This document shows, one piece after another, positions 56,077-64,000 of a stretch of 64,000 bases of DNA. Position 1 is the stretch's first letter. Each line of letters starts with the position of its first letter. This DNA is from Polycladomyces zharkentensis (lineage in GTDB: Bacteria; Bacillota; Bacilli; Thermoactinomycetales; JIR-001), in contig NZ_JAFHAP010000001.1 of NCBI RefSeq assembly GCF_016938855.1, forward strand, positions 23,501-87,500. The letters are read 5' to 3'. Below the pieces are notes generated by a model that made no database searches, was not told where the DNA came from, and saw only the letters and a program-made list of their open reading frames with translations. The position numbers and the translations under genes are program-made.

Positions 56077-57438
56077 ATGAAGAAGCTCTCATTTCTCAGT
56101 GTTCTGTTGATTATCGTTTTTCTCGCATCCGCCTGTACGGGTGCAGCAGATCAGCCCGAGAAAGCCGCACCTAAAAAGCCGATCGTGAAAACAGCGGCCA
56201 CGACGGCAGAAGGTATGGCCACAGAAGGACCGGGGAAGTATGCGGGAGACAAATATGACGAAACGAAGGTACAACAAGAGTTGAAGAAATGGCCAAAAAA
56301 TCTGACTGCCGATCAAGTGTATACGCGCTTGGTGTGGCTATTGGCGGAGGATTACAAACCCATCATCAAAGAAGCGAAAGCGTACAAACCTTCATTTGCC
56401 TTAAGTAAACTGGGAAATTTCGATCCGAACCGGCAACAGGGCGACGGTAAGAATGAAAAGAAAGTGAAAAAGAAAAATATCGTCATCCTGATCGATTCCA
56501 GCGGCAGTATGGCTGGTAAAGTGAATGGAAACACCAAGATGGAAGAGGCAAAACAAGCGGTGAAAGAGTTTGCCAAATCACTTGAAGGAGACGTGCGCAT
56601 CTCCATTCGCGCTTACGGGCACAAAGGCAGCAACCAACCAAAAGATAAAGCGATTTCCTGTGCCAGTACGGAAGAGCTGTATCCATTGTCTACATATCAA
56701 GAAGACAAGTTTACGAAAGTCGTCAACTCATTGAAACCGTCCGGTTGGACTCCGCTTGCAGCGGCGATCAGAGGAGCGGGGCAAGATTTACAAGCGGCTC
56801 ATCCCGATGAGGAAAACGTCGTGTATGTGGTGAGTGACGGTATTGAATCCTGTGGCGGCGATCCGGTGAAAGAAGCGAAAGCGTTGCATCAATCCAAAGT
56901 GAAAGCCGTCATCAACATTATCGGGTTTGATTTGGATGACAAAAGCCAGAAGGCATTGGAGCAAGTAGCCAAAGCGGGAGGCGGAGAATTCACCAATGCC
57001 AGCTCCGGCGAAGAATTGCGGGACGGGTTTGACATCTGGACATATATCGGCCGTGTGAATGAATTGAATTGGTGGAGCATTGATAACATCAATCGCCTCT
57101 TCTGGGAACGGCAACGAGCTTATGAATATATCTGGGATCTGCTGGGAAGCGCCGTTGACCCCGGAAAGATCGGGAGCTTGAGCGACACGGAATATGAACA
57201 CATGACAGCCGCAGTCCAGTTCTTGGTCGATCAAAAAATCATCCCGGAAACCATGGGCGGATATGATGGAGCTGTAACAAAAAAACTGGACAAACGTCGG
57301 GAAAAGTTAAAAGAATATCAAGCCAAGCTTCAAGATCAAAAAATGAAAGAAATTGATGATGCCTATAACCGTATCATGAACTTGCTGGATAAAATCAAAG
57401 AGCGGGAAAACGCCAAAGCGGAAACCTATATGCCGTGA
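56077..57438 (+). CDS. VWA-domain lipoprotein, full-length paralog
   Basis: A 453-residue lipoprotein with lipobox FLASAC (about residue 19), a VWA domain with intact MIDAS motif DSSGSM near residue 145, RAYGHKGSN, VVSDGIESCGGDP, and a charged helical C-terminus (KKLDKRREKLKEYQ...). It shares domain order and many stretches (EGPGKYAG, LAEDYKPI) with the gene at 38952, but keeps the tail in frame and has an additional WTYIGRVNELNWWSIDN segment. AGGAGG lies upstream of the ATG at 56077; the longer open frame before it is not protein-like. Similar to B. subtilis YwmC/YwmD; function unknown. Confidence 0.88.
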   Translation: MKKLSFLSVLLIIVFLASACTGAADQPEKAAPKKPIVKTAATTAEGMATEGPGKYAGDKYDETKVQQELKKWPKNLTADQVYTRLVWLLAEDYKPIIKEAKAYKPSFALSKLGNFDPNRQQGDGKNEKKVKKKNIVILIDSSGSMAGKVNGNTKMEEAKQAVKEFAKSLEGDVRISIRAYGHKGSNQPKDKAISCASTEELYPLSTYQEDKFTKVVNSLKPSGWTPLAAAIRGAGQDLQAAHPDEENVVYVVSDGIESCGGDPVKEAKALHQSKVKAVINIIGFDLDDKSQKALEQVAKAGGGEFTNASSGEELRDGFDIWTYIGRVNELNWWSIDNINRLFWERQRAYEYIWDLLGSAVDPGKIGSLSDTEYEHMTAAVQFLVDQKIIPETMGGYDGAVTKKLDKRREKLKEYQAKLQDQKMKEIDDAYNRIMNLLDKIKERENAKAETYMP

Positions 57439-57444
57439 AAAGGC

Positions 57445-57490
57445 AAAAATCCTGTAAGCCTGCATATATTCGCGGCTTACAGGATTTTTT
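57445..57490 (+). terminator. Terminator after the VWA lipoprotein
   Basis: AAAATCCTGTAAGCC...GGCTTACAGGATTTTTT, a stem of about 14 base pairs with six T residues, directly after the stop. It can also act on the minus strand for argF read-through. Confidence 0.92.
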
Positions 57491-57615
57491 CATGATAATA
57501 GCAGCTTGTTTCCATTGGTGATGTTTTGGCCCCGATGCGGAGATAGGCGCTGGCACAATGGTGTGTCTGGTATACCCTCTGGAAATGACAGACACGCCTA
57601 ACCTATCATTCACGC

Positions 57616-58575
57616 TCAACCCATCAACAACAACATCAGCGCTTTCTGGGCGTGCAGGCGGTTTTCCGCTTGATCCCACACGACCGATTGCGGTCCGTCC
57701 AATACGTCGGCGGTCACTTCCCATCCGCGATAGGCGGGCAGGCAGTGGAGGAAAACGGCATCCGGCTTCGCCTTGCTCATCAATTCCGCATCCACCTGAT
57801 AGCCGCCGAAGATTTGTTTGCGGAGTTCTTTTTCCTCTTCCTGACCCATGCTGGCCCACACATCGGTATAGACGGCATCGGCCTGCTGGACCGCTTCAGC
57901 CGGGTCGGTCGTAATCGTGATCTCCGCTCCCGTATCCTTGGCGATTTGCCGTGCTTCCTCCACCACTTCCGACAACGGCTGATACCCTTCCGGAGCGGCG
58001 ACAGAAATGTGAACGCCCATCGCTGCACAACCGTGAAGGAGGGAATGGGCCACGTTGTTCCCATCGCCCACGAAAGCCAGCTTCAAGCCGACCAACGATC
58101 CTTTTTTCTCCCGAAGGGTGAGCAGGTCGGCCAACACCTGACACGGATGGTGCAGGTCGGTCAGTCCGTTGATGACGGGCACCTCGGCGTACCGGGCCAA
58201 TTCGATCACGGTGCGGTGCTCAAAGGTGCGGATCAGGATCCCGTCCACGTAGCGGGACAGTACGCGGGCGGTGTCCGCGATGGTCTCACCCCGGCCCAAT
58301 TGCAGTTCATTTCGGTTCAATGAGAGCGCATATCCCCCAAGTTGGGCAATCCCCGTTTCAAACGATACCCGCGTCCGGGTGGACGGTTTGTCGAAAATCA
58401 TGGCCAGCGTTTTGCCGGCCAACGGAGTGTAGCGCTCTCCGCGGCGCTGTTTTTCCTTCAATTTTTGGGCCACATCCAAAATCAGTTCAATTTCTTCCGG
58501 TTTCCAATCTGCCAGCGACAGGCAGTCCCGTCCTTTCAACGGTTCTGCTTGTACGGGAACCAATGCGACACTCAC
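57616..58575 (-). CDS. argF: Ornithine carbamoyltransferase
   Basis: Makes citrulline from ornithine and carbamoyl phosphate. The 319-residue protein has the carbamoyl-phosphate motif KPSTRTRVSFE, HPCQ, and the ornithine-binding HCLP near the C-terminus. The start is GTG at 58575 (VSVALVPVQ), with AGGAGG ten bases upstream. It overlaps the carB stop by four bases (GTGA), so translation is coupled. Final gene of the argD-carA-carB-argF run. Confidence 0.95.
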   Translation of the reverse strand: MSVALVPVQAEPLKGRDCLSLADWKPEEIELILDVAQKLKEKQRRGERYTPLAGKTLAMIFDKPSTRTRVSFETGIAQLGGYALSLNRNELQLGRGETIADTARVLSRYVDGILIRTFEHRTVIELARYAEVPVINGLTDLHHPCQVLADLLTLREKKGSLVGLKLAFVGDGNNVAHSLLHGCAAMGVHISVAAPEGYQPLSEVVEEARQIAKDTGAEITITTDPAEAVQQADAVYTDVWASMGQEEEKELRKQIFGGYQVDAELMSKAKPDAVFLHCLPAYRGWEVTADVLDGPQSVVWDQAENRLHAQKALMLLLMG

Positions 58576-61500
58576 GGTCGGACGACCTCCTTCCATCCGG
58601 TTGCGGTAATGGGAACCAACGCCTGCTCCACCGGAGTAGGCTCTTCAGCGATGCGGACATACCAGAGAAACGTCTCCAGGGAAGTGAAGCAAGGCACCTG
58701 CCATGCCAGACACGCCCGGCGCAGTCGATACCCCGCGCGCTTGGGATCATTGCCACGGGTGGCCACATTGACGACGACTTTGTCGCCATTGGCCTTCAAC
58801 CATTCCGTCCACTCCTCCTCGGTCAGGCTCTTCACCTCGACTCCCCATTGCTGCAGGATATAACGGGCTGTCCCAGGCGTTCCGTAAAGCGAGACCCCTT
58901 TGGCGGACAGTTCACGAACCAGCGAGCCGAGCTCATGCTTTTTGACGTCGGATACTGACAACAACACCCGGGTGCGGGAATTCAGTTCGGGCAAAGGTGC
59001 ACCGACAGCCGACGGCAATACTTTTTTCATGGCGATCTCCGGTGTGGAACCCATCCCCAACACTTCACCGGTCGATTTCATATTGGGGCCGAGGACGGGA
59101 TCGACGCCGGGCAATTTGGCAGCGGAAAACACCGGCGCTTTCACTGCCACGATCGGAGGCGGAGGAAGCAGTCCCGTCGGGGCGAAATCGGCCAGGGCTT
59201 CGCCCATCTGCACCCGGGTAGCCCACTCGATCATCGGTACCCCTGTCACCTTGCTGACGATGGGCACAGTACGGGATGCACGCGGGTTGACTTCCAACAC
59301 GCGCACCTCTCCGTCGTGGATGACGAATTGGATGTTGAGCAACCCTTTGTGTGACAGGGAACGAGCCATCCGCTCCGTGTAATCAACCAGCCGGTCGCGT
59401 ACCGCGTCGGGCAGGTCGATCGCCGGCAGGAACGAAATGCTGTCACCGGAATGAACACCGGCCCGTTCCACATGCTGGACCAACACAGGGATGACAACGT
59501 CCCGACCGTCGGTGACGGCGTCCACCTCCACTTCGATTCCTTCCATGAACCGGTCCAGCAGGAGCGGATAAGCGGCTTCCGTCACGCCATACTGATCGTA
59601 CGTTGCCATTACGGCAGCCAGTTGGGCGGGGCTGTGTACCACCATCATCCCCTGTCCGCCAATCACATAAGAAGGACGCAACAACAGGGGATAACCCAGC
59701 TTCTCCGCCAGTGCGAAAACCTCCTCGGGAGAGGCGGCTGTTGCCCCCGGAATGTGCGGGATCTCCAGCTCATTCAACCAGCGGTAAAACAGCTCCCGAT
59801 CCTCCACCCGATCGATCGCATCGGACGAGGTGCCGTACAAACGCAAACCTGCTTTCTCCAGGCCCTGAATCAATTTGACCGCCGTCTGCCCGCCGGTTTG
59901 CACCATCACGCCATCGACCAGCTCTTTTTCGGCGACATGCCAGACGTCTTCGACGGTGAGCGGTTCGAAATACAATCTGTCGGCCGTGGCGTAGTCGGTG
60001 CTGACCGTCTCGGGATTATTGTTCACTACCACGGCGCAGATTCCCCATTTTTTGAGGGCTTTCACCGTGTGTACCGAGCAGTAGTCGAATTCAATGCCCT
60101 GCCCGATCCGGATCGGCCCCGAACCGACCACCAAGACGCGACGCTCGGCGGATGCGGTCTCCACTTCGTCATTGCCTTTCCAGGTGGAGTAAAAGTACGG
60201 GGTTTCCGCGACAAACTCGGCGGCACAGGTATCCACCCATTTGTATGACGGAGACCATCCTTTTTGTTGCAAGCGTGCACGCAACCAGTTTTCCGAAACA
60301 CCCCACGTCCGTGCCAACCAGGAGTCGGCCACACCCCATTCCTTGGCTTTTTTCAACAGATCGTCAGGAACCGATTCCCAAGTGTGCCCCGCCAGTTGCC
60401 GTTCCAGCTCCACCATCTGCTGCAGTTTGTGCAGGAAAAAGTGCGTAATGCCGGTGAGCTGATGCACCTGATCCACACTCCAGCCGCGACGGAAGGCTTC
60501 TCCGATCAGGAACAGACGCCGGTCGTCGGCTTCCTTCAAGCCTTGTATCAACGCTTCGTCGCTCCAGTCGGCAAATTGGGGCAATACCAGCGCGTCCAAT
60601 CCCATGTCCAATGAGCGGATCGCTTTGTACATGGCCGATTCCAAGTTGCGACCGAGCGCCATTACTTCCCCGGTGGCCTTCATCTGTGTGCCGAGCTTGC
60701 GTTCCCCGTACGGGAATTTATCGAACGGCCAACGCGGCAATTTGACCACCACGTAATCCAGCGCCGGCTCAAAGCTGGCAAACGTGTGGCCCGTCACAGG
60801 GTTGATACACTCGTCCAGGCGGTATCCCACCGCCAATTTGGCGGCGATGCGGGCGATCGGATACCCCGTCGCCTTGGAAGCCAGCGCACTGGAACGACTG
60901 ACCCGCGGATTCACCTCGATGATGGCGTATTCCCCCGTCTCGGGATGAACGGCGAATTGGATGTTACACCCGCCGATCACGCCCAGGGCACGGATCACTT
61001 TGCACGCCACCGTCCGCAACTGTTGATACTGACGGTCGGTCAACGTTTGTGACGGGGCCACGACGATGCTGTCCCCGGTGTGGATACCGACGGGGTCGAT
61101 GTTTTCCATATTGCACACGGTAATGCACGTATCGGCCTGATCCCGCATCACTTCATATTCAATCTCTTTCCATCCCAAAATGCTCTGTTCCACGAGAATC
61201 TGGCGGATGGGGCTGGCCGCGAGGCCTTTGCGGGCGATCTCGCGCAGCTCCGTTTCATTCCGGGCGATCCCGCCGCCGAACCCGCCCAGGGTGTAGGCCG
61301 GGCGGATGATGGCGGGGTAGCCGATTTCTCCGGCAAATGCCACCGCTTCCTCCACCGTCGACACAGTTTGGCTCCGGGGGACGGGTTCTCCGATGTCCGC
61401 CATCATCTGCTTGAATGCTTCCCGATCCTCTCCTTTGATGATCGTCTCGATCGGCGTTCCGAGCAGACGGACACCGTATTGCTCCAGTATCCCTTTTTCA

Positions 61501-61841
61501 TGCAGGGCCACCGCCAGGTTGAGACCCGTTTGCCCGCCCATCGTGGCCAGCAAGCCATCGGGCCGCTCCCGCTTGATAATCTCCGTCACCACCTCGACGG
61601 TGAGCGGTTCCATGTAGATGACATCGGCCACATCCGGATCGGTCATCATCGTGGCCGGGTTGTTGTTGATCAGGATGACGCGGATACCCTCTTCCTTCAG
61701 CGCCAGACAGGCCTGCGTACCGGAATAGTCGAATTCGGCGGCCTGACCGATCACGATCGGACCGGAGCCGATCACCAGCACGCTGCGAACAGGTTGTGGG
61801 TTTGGCGCCGGTTGTTCCGGATTCACTGCATCAGCCGACAT
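58572..61841 (-). CDS. carB: Carbamoyl-phosphate synthase large subunit
   Basis: Synthesises carbamoyl phosphate from ammonia, bicarbonate and two ATP. The 1089-residue protein has the two homologous synthetase halves, each with an ATP-grasp domain (GSGPIVIGQAAEFDYSG and GSGPIRIGQGIEFDYC start the halves), and a C-terminal MGS-like allosteric domain. Location between carA and argF argues for the arginine-specific enzyme (B. subtilis carB/cpaB), as distinct from a pyrimidine-specific pyrAB elsewhere. It overlaps carA by 11 bases. Confidence 0.96.
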   Translation of the reverse strand: MSADAVNPEQPAPNPQPVRSVLVIGSGPIVIGQAAEFDYSGTQACLALKEEGIRVILINNNPATMMTDPDVADVIYMEPLTVEVVTEIIKRERPDGLLATMGGQTGLNLAVALHEKGILEQYGVRLLGTPIETIIKGEDREAFKQMMADIGEPVPRSQTVSTVEEAVAFAGEIGYPAIIRPAYTLGGFGGGIARNETELREIARKGLAASPIRQILVEQSILGWKEIEYEVMRDQADTCITVCNMENIDPVGIHTGDSIVVAPSQTLTDRQYQQLRTVACKVIRALGVIGGCNIQFAVHPETGEYAIIEVNPRVSRSSALASKATGYPIARIAAKLAVGYRLDECINPVTGHTFASFEPALDYVVVKLPRWPFDKFPYGERKLGTQMKATGEVMALGRNLESAMYKAIRSLDMGLDALVLPQFADWSDEALIQGLKEADDRRLFLIGEAFRRGWSVDQVHQLTGITHFFLHKLQQMVELERQLAGHTWESVPDDLLKKAKEWGVADSWLARTWGVSENWLRARLQQKGWSPSYKWVDTCAAEFVAETPYFYSTWKGNDEVETASAERRVLVVGSGPIRIGQGIEFDYCSVHTVKALKKWGICAVVVNNNPETVSTDYATADRLYFEPLTVEDVWHVAEKELVDGVMVQTGGQTAVKLIQGLEKAGLRLYGTSSDAIDRVEDRELFYRWLNELEIPHIPGATAASPEEVFALAEKLGYPLLLRPSYVIGGQGMMVVHSPAQLAAVMATYDQYGVTEAAYPLLLDRFMEGIEVEVDAVTDGRDVVIPVLVQHVERAGVHSGDSISFLPAIDLPDAVRDRLVDYTERMARSLSHKGLLNIQFVIHDGEVRVLEVNPRASRTVPIVSKVTGVPMIEWATRVQMGEALADFAPTGLLPPPPIVAVKAPVFSAAKLPGVDPVLGPNMKSTGEVLGMGSTPEIAMKKVLPSAVGAPLPELNSRTRVLLSVSDVKKHELGSLVRELSAKGVSLYGTPGTARYILQQWGVEVKSLTEEEWTEWLKANGDKVVVNVATRGNDPKRAGYRLRRACLAWQVPCFTSLETFLWYVRIAEEPTPVEQALVPITATGWKEVVRP

Positions 61842-62901
61842 GGATCGTCACCTTCCTCTTCTGCTGTACCGTCTCGATGAAACGCTGGAAGATTTCCGCA
61901 GCATCCGACGGCCCCGGATGTGCCTCGGGATGGAATTGCACGCCCTGAATCGGGTATTGCCGGTGGGCGATTCCCTCCACTGATCCGTCGTGGATATGTC
62001 GGTGCGTCACCCGCCATTGGGCCGGGTCCAGCGATTCTTCACGCACCGCGTATCCGTGGTTTTGCGACGTGATCCACACCCGTCCTGTTTCCAGTTCCTT
62101 GACGGGATGATTGCTTCCGCGATGGCCGAACGACAGGCGGGCCGTGTCCCCCCCCATCGCCAAAGCCAGCAACTGATGGCCTAGGCAAATGCCCAACGTG
62201 GGGATGCGTTGGATGAACGGCACCCACTCGGACAAATATGGCAATAACGCTTTCGGATCACCGGGTCCGTTGGAAAAGAGCAATCCGTCGGGTTCCAATT
62301 TGGCCACCTCCGACGGAGACAGATGGAACGGTACCACGGTCACCCGGCAACCCAACTCCTGCAATGACCGCAAAATGGAGGCTTTCGCCCCGAAATCCAC
62401 CAGCACGATATGGGGAGCGAAGGGTTCTCCGGTATAGGTCACGGGACTGGTCACCGACACTTGGCTCACCCAGCGCAGGGAACAGGGATCGGGCCATTCT
62501 TTCACCTGCGGATTCGGTACGGGGGAGATCACCCCACGCACGCATTCCTTTTCACGGACAATCTTCACCACCGTGCGCGTATCCACGCCGGCGATGCCGG
62601 TCACGCCGTGACGGTGCAGCCATTCACCCAATGAGGTGTCCGCCTGCTCGTATGCTTCACTCAAAATAACACCGGCGCAGTGCGGGCGGATGCTCTCCTC
62701 CTCTCCCGGCACGATACCGTAATTGCCCAACAGCGGATAGGTAAACGTCACGATCTGTCCCGCATAGGACGGATCGGTCAGTACCTCCTGGTAACCGGTC
62801 ATACCGGTGGTGAACACCACTTCGCCCAACACTTCCGACGGACGCCCGATCCAAGTGCCTTCATATACGTCCCCCGTGTCCAACACCAGATACGCTTTCA
62901 C
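61831..62901 (-). CDS. carA: Carbamoyl-phosphate synthase small subunit
   Basis: Glutaminase subunit that supplies ammonia to CarB. The 356-residue protein has the N-terminal CPSase small domain (GYQEVLTDPSYAGQIVTFTYP) and a C-terminal class I amidotransferase with nucleophile Cys in GICLGHQ and the terminal histidine in VQFHPEA. The start is GTG at 62901 with GGAGGTGGAG upstream, within the argD coding sequence, a 41-base overlap. Confidence 0.95.
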   Translation of the reverse strand: MKAYLVLDTGDVYEGTWIGRPSEVLGEVVFTTGMTGYQEVLTDPSYAGQIVTFTYPLLGNYGIVPGEEESIRPHCAGVILSEAYEQADTSLGEWLHRHGVTGIAGVDTRTVVKIVREKECVRGVISPVPNPQVKEWPDPCSLRWVSQVSVTSPVTYTGEPFAPHIVLVDFGAKASILRSLQELGCRVTVVPFHLSPSEVAKLEPDGLLFSNGPGDPKALLPYLSEWVPFIQRIPTLGICLGHQLLALAMGGDTARLSFGHRGSNHPVKELETGRVWITSQNHGYAVREESLDPAQWRVTHRHIHDGSVEGIAHRQYPIQGVQFHPEAHPGPSDAAEIFQRFIETVQQKRKVTIHVG

Positions 62902-64000
62902 CCTTCTCCACCTCCTCCAATGCGGCTGTCAGGATATCCACCGCTTCTTCCAATTGGGCACGCTTCGTGACCAGCGGCGGCAACAAACGAACAACCTGCG
63001 GTCCCGCAGGGCTCACCAGCAAACCGCGTCGACGAGCAGCCTCGATCACCGGGGTGACGGGTTGGTTCAACTCGATCCCGATCATCAGTCCCAACCCGCG
63101 TACTTCCACCACTCCTGGCCGACCCTCCACCTTCTCTTTCAAACGGGTGATCAGCCAGGTGCCGTGCTCTGCCGCCCGAGACAACACATCCGATTCCGTC
63201 ATCTCCGTGAGTACCGCCCTTGCGGCCGCCATCGCCAGCGGATTGCCACCAAACGTGGAGGCGTGCGAACCTGGTCCGAACACATCCGCATATTTGGCTT
63301 GGGCCAGCATCGCCCCAACCGGCATCCCGTTCCCCAACCCTTTGGCCAACGTCATGATATCCGGCACGATACCATAATGTTCACAGGCGAACAGTTTGCC
63401 GGTCCGTCCGATTCCGGTCTGCACTTCATCCACCATCAGAAGCACACCCTTGTCGGCGCACAACCGGGCCAATCCCTCCACAAACGCCGGATCGGCGGGC
63501 CGGACGCCTCCTTCACCCTGTACCAGTTCCAGAAACACTCCGGCCACATCCGGGGTCAGTGCCTCTTCTACCGATCTCAAGTCGTTATAAGTGGCGTAAA
63601 CGAAGCCTTCCGGCAAGGGGTCAAACCCCGTTTTCACCTTGTCCTGCCCCGTCGCCGTCAATGTGGCCAGCGTCCTGCCATGAAAGGATTTTCGGAACGT
63701 GAGAATGACGGGACGTTCGATCCCCTGTTTTTCACGGGCGTATTTCCGCGCCAGTTTGATGGCCGCTTCGTTTGCCTCCGCCCCGCTGTTGCAGAAAAAT
63801 ACCGCTCCCAGGCCGCTGGCTTGCACCAGCAAATCCGCCACCTGTTCCTGCAACGGAATGTGAAACAAATTGGACACATGCCACAATTGTTTCAGCTGGG
63901 CCTCCACTGCCGTCGTCACGGCCGGGTGGCAATGACCCAGGTTGCACACGCCCAAACCGGAAGTGAAATCCAGATAACGCTTGCCGTCTTCATCCAGCAG
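62861..64000 (-). CDS. argD: Acetylornithine aminotransferase, N-terminus beyond window
   Basis: PLP enzyme converting N-acetylglutamate semialdehyde to N-acetylornithine. About 379 C-terminal residues are visible, with the frame open to the right edge (LLDEDGKRYLDFTSG). Visible motifs are CNSGAEANEAAIKLAR, DEVQTGIGRTGKLFA and the PLP lysine in TLAKGLGNGMPVGAM. The cluster presumably continues with argB, argJ and argC to the right, as in B. subtilis. The 3-prime end overlaps carA. Confidence 0.95.
   Translation of the reverse strand: MLDEDGKRYLDFTSGLGVCNLGHCHPAVTTAVEAQLKQLWHVSNLFHIPLQEQVADLLVQASGLGAVFFCNSGAEANEAAIKLARKYAREKQGIERPVILTFRKSFHGRTLATLTATGQDKVKTGFDPLPEGFVYATYNDLRSVEEALTPDVAGVFLELVQGEGGVRPADPAFVEGLARLCADKGVLLMVDEVQTGIGRTGKLFACEHYGIVPDIMTLAKGLGNGMPVGAMLAQAKYADVFGPGSHASTFGGNPLAMAAARAVLTEMTESDVLSRAAEHGTWLITRLKEKVEGRPGVVEVRGLGLMIGIELNQPVTPVIEAARRRGLLVSPAGPQVVRLLPPLVTKRAQLEEAVDILTAALEEVEKGESVSGVGHGGRI

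Overview
The window looks like a chromosomal segment of a moderately GC-rich, spore-forming-type Firmicute of the order Bacillales. Thermoactinomycetaceae or a close relative would fit, but that family assignment is inference from gene content and composition only. The gene order ftsE-ftsX-(M23 hydrolases)-ctpB-minJ-uvrB-uvrA ... yvlD-...-hprK-lgt follows the B. subtilis ftsEX-ctpB-minJ-uvrBA / yvlD-hprK-lgt neighbourhood. The argD-carA-carB-argF order matches the B. subtilis arginine cluster. Ribosome binding sites are strong AGGAGG-type, and several starts are GTG or TTG.

Layout. 1-5906 (minus): lgt (cut by the window edge), a membrane acyltransferase, hprK, an MsmX/UgpC-type sugar ATPase, a PucR/CdaR-type regulator and a YvlD-like membrane protein. 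6075-6406: tnpB remnant. 6564-10352 (plus): gluconate operon gntK-gntP-gnd. 10403-11148: two small genes. 11780-15721 (minus): trehalose operon treR-treP-treA with a double TreR operator. 16056-20922 (minus): uvrB-uvrA with a LexA-type SOS box. 21799-32201 (minus): cell-envelope cluster ftsE-ftsX, four coiled-coil/LytM (EnvC-like) proteins, ctpB and minJ. 32535-35145: argG-argH. 35903-38273: AT-rich glcU-gdh-nitroreductase unit that looks imported. 38952-40133 and 56077-57438: paralogous VWA lipoproteins, the first frameshifted. 40585-43089: three-gene ABC exporter. 43377-46200: kinase, MFS transporter and insertion-sequence remnants. 46211-47221: zinc-less oxidoreductase. 47537-50499: TPP riboswitch and thiamine/HMP uptake operon. 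50563-52167: insertion element and a secreted protein. 52168-55817: EcsAB-like ABC system and an MFS transporter. 57616-64000: argF, carB, carA, argD.

Functionally the window combines carbon-source uptake under catabolite control (hprK, gnt, tre, glcU/gdh, msmX), septal peptidoglycan remodelling (FtsEX with four candidate partner hydrolases, CtpB, MinJ), nucleotide excision repair, arginine/carbamoyl-phosphate synthesis and thiamine-precursor salvage.

The accessory layer is the most unusual part. Seven fragments derive from at least two IS200/IS605-type families. They include tnpB 5-prime pieces, copies carrying only left and right ends, and solo right ends resembling the 3-prime end of TnpB guide (omega) RNA. 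No intact tnpA or tnpB is present. Four left ends follow the same TTAT tetranucleotide, and three insertions sit at gene 3-prime ends and supply the stop codon now used (treA, the kinase, the secreted protein). A separate MITE-like family of about 170 bp has three copies. I did not find an intact new defence or biosynthetic system.
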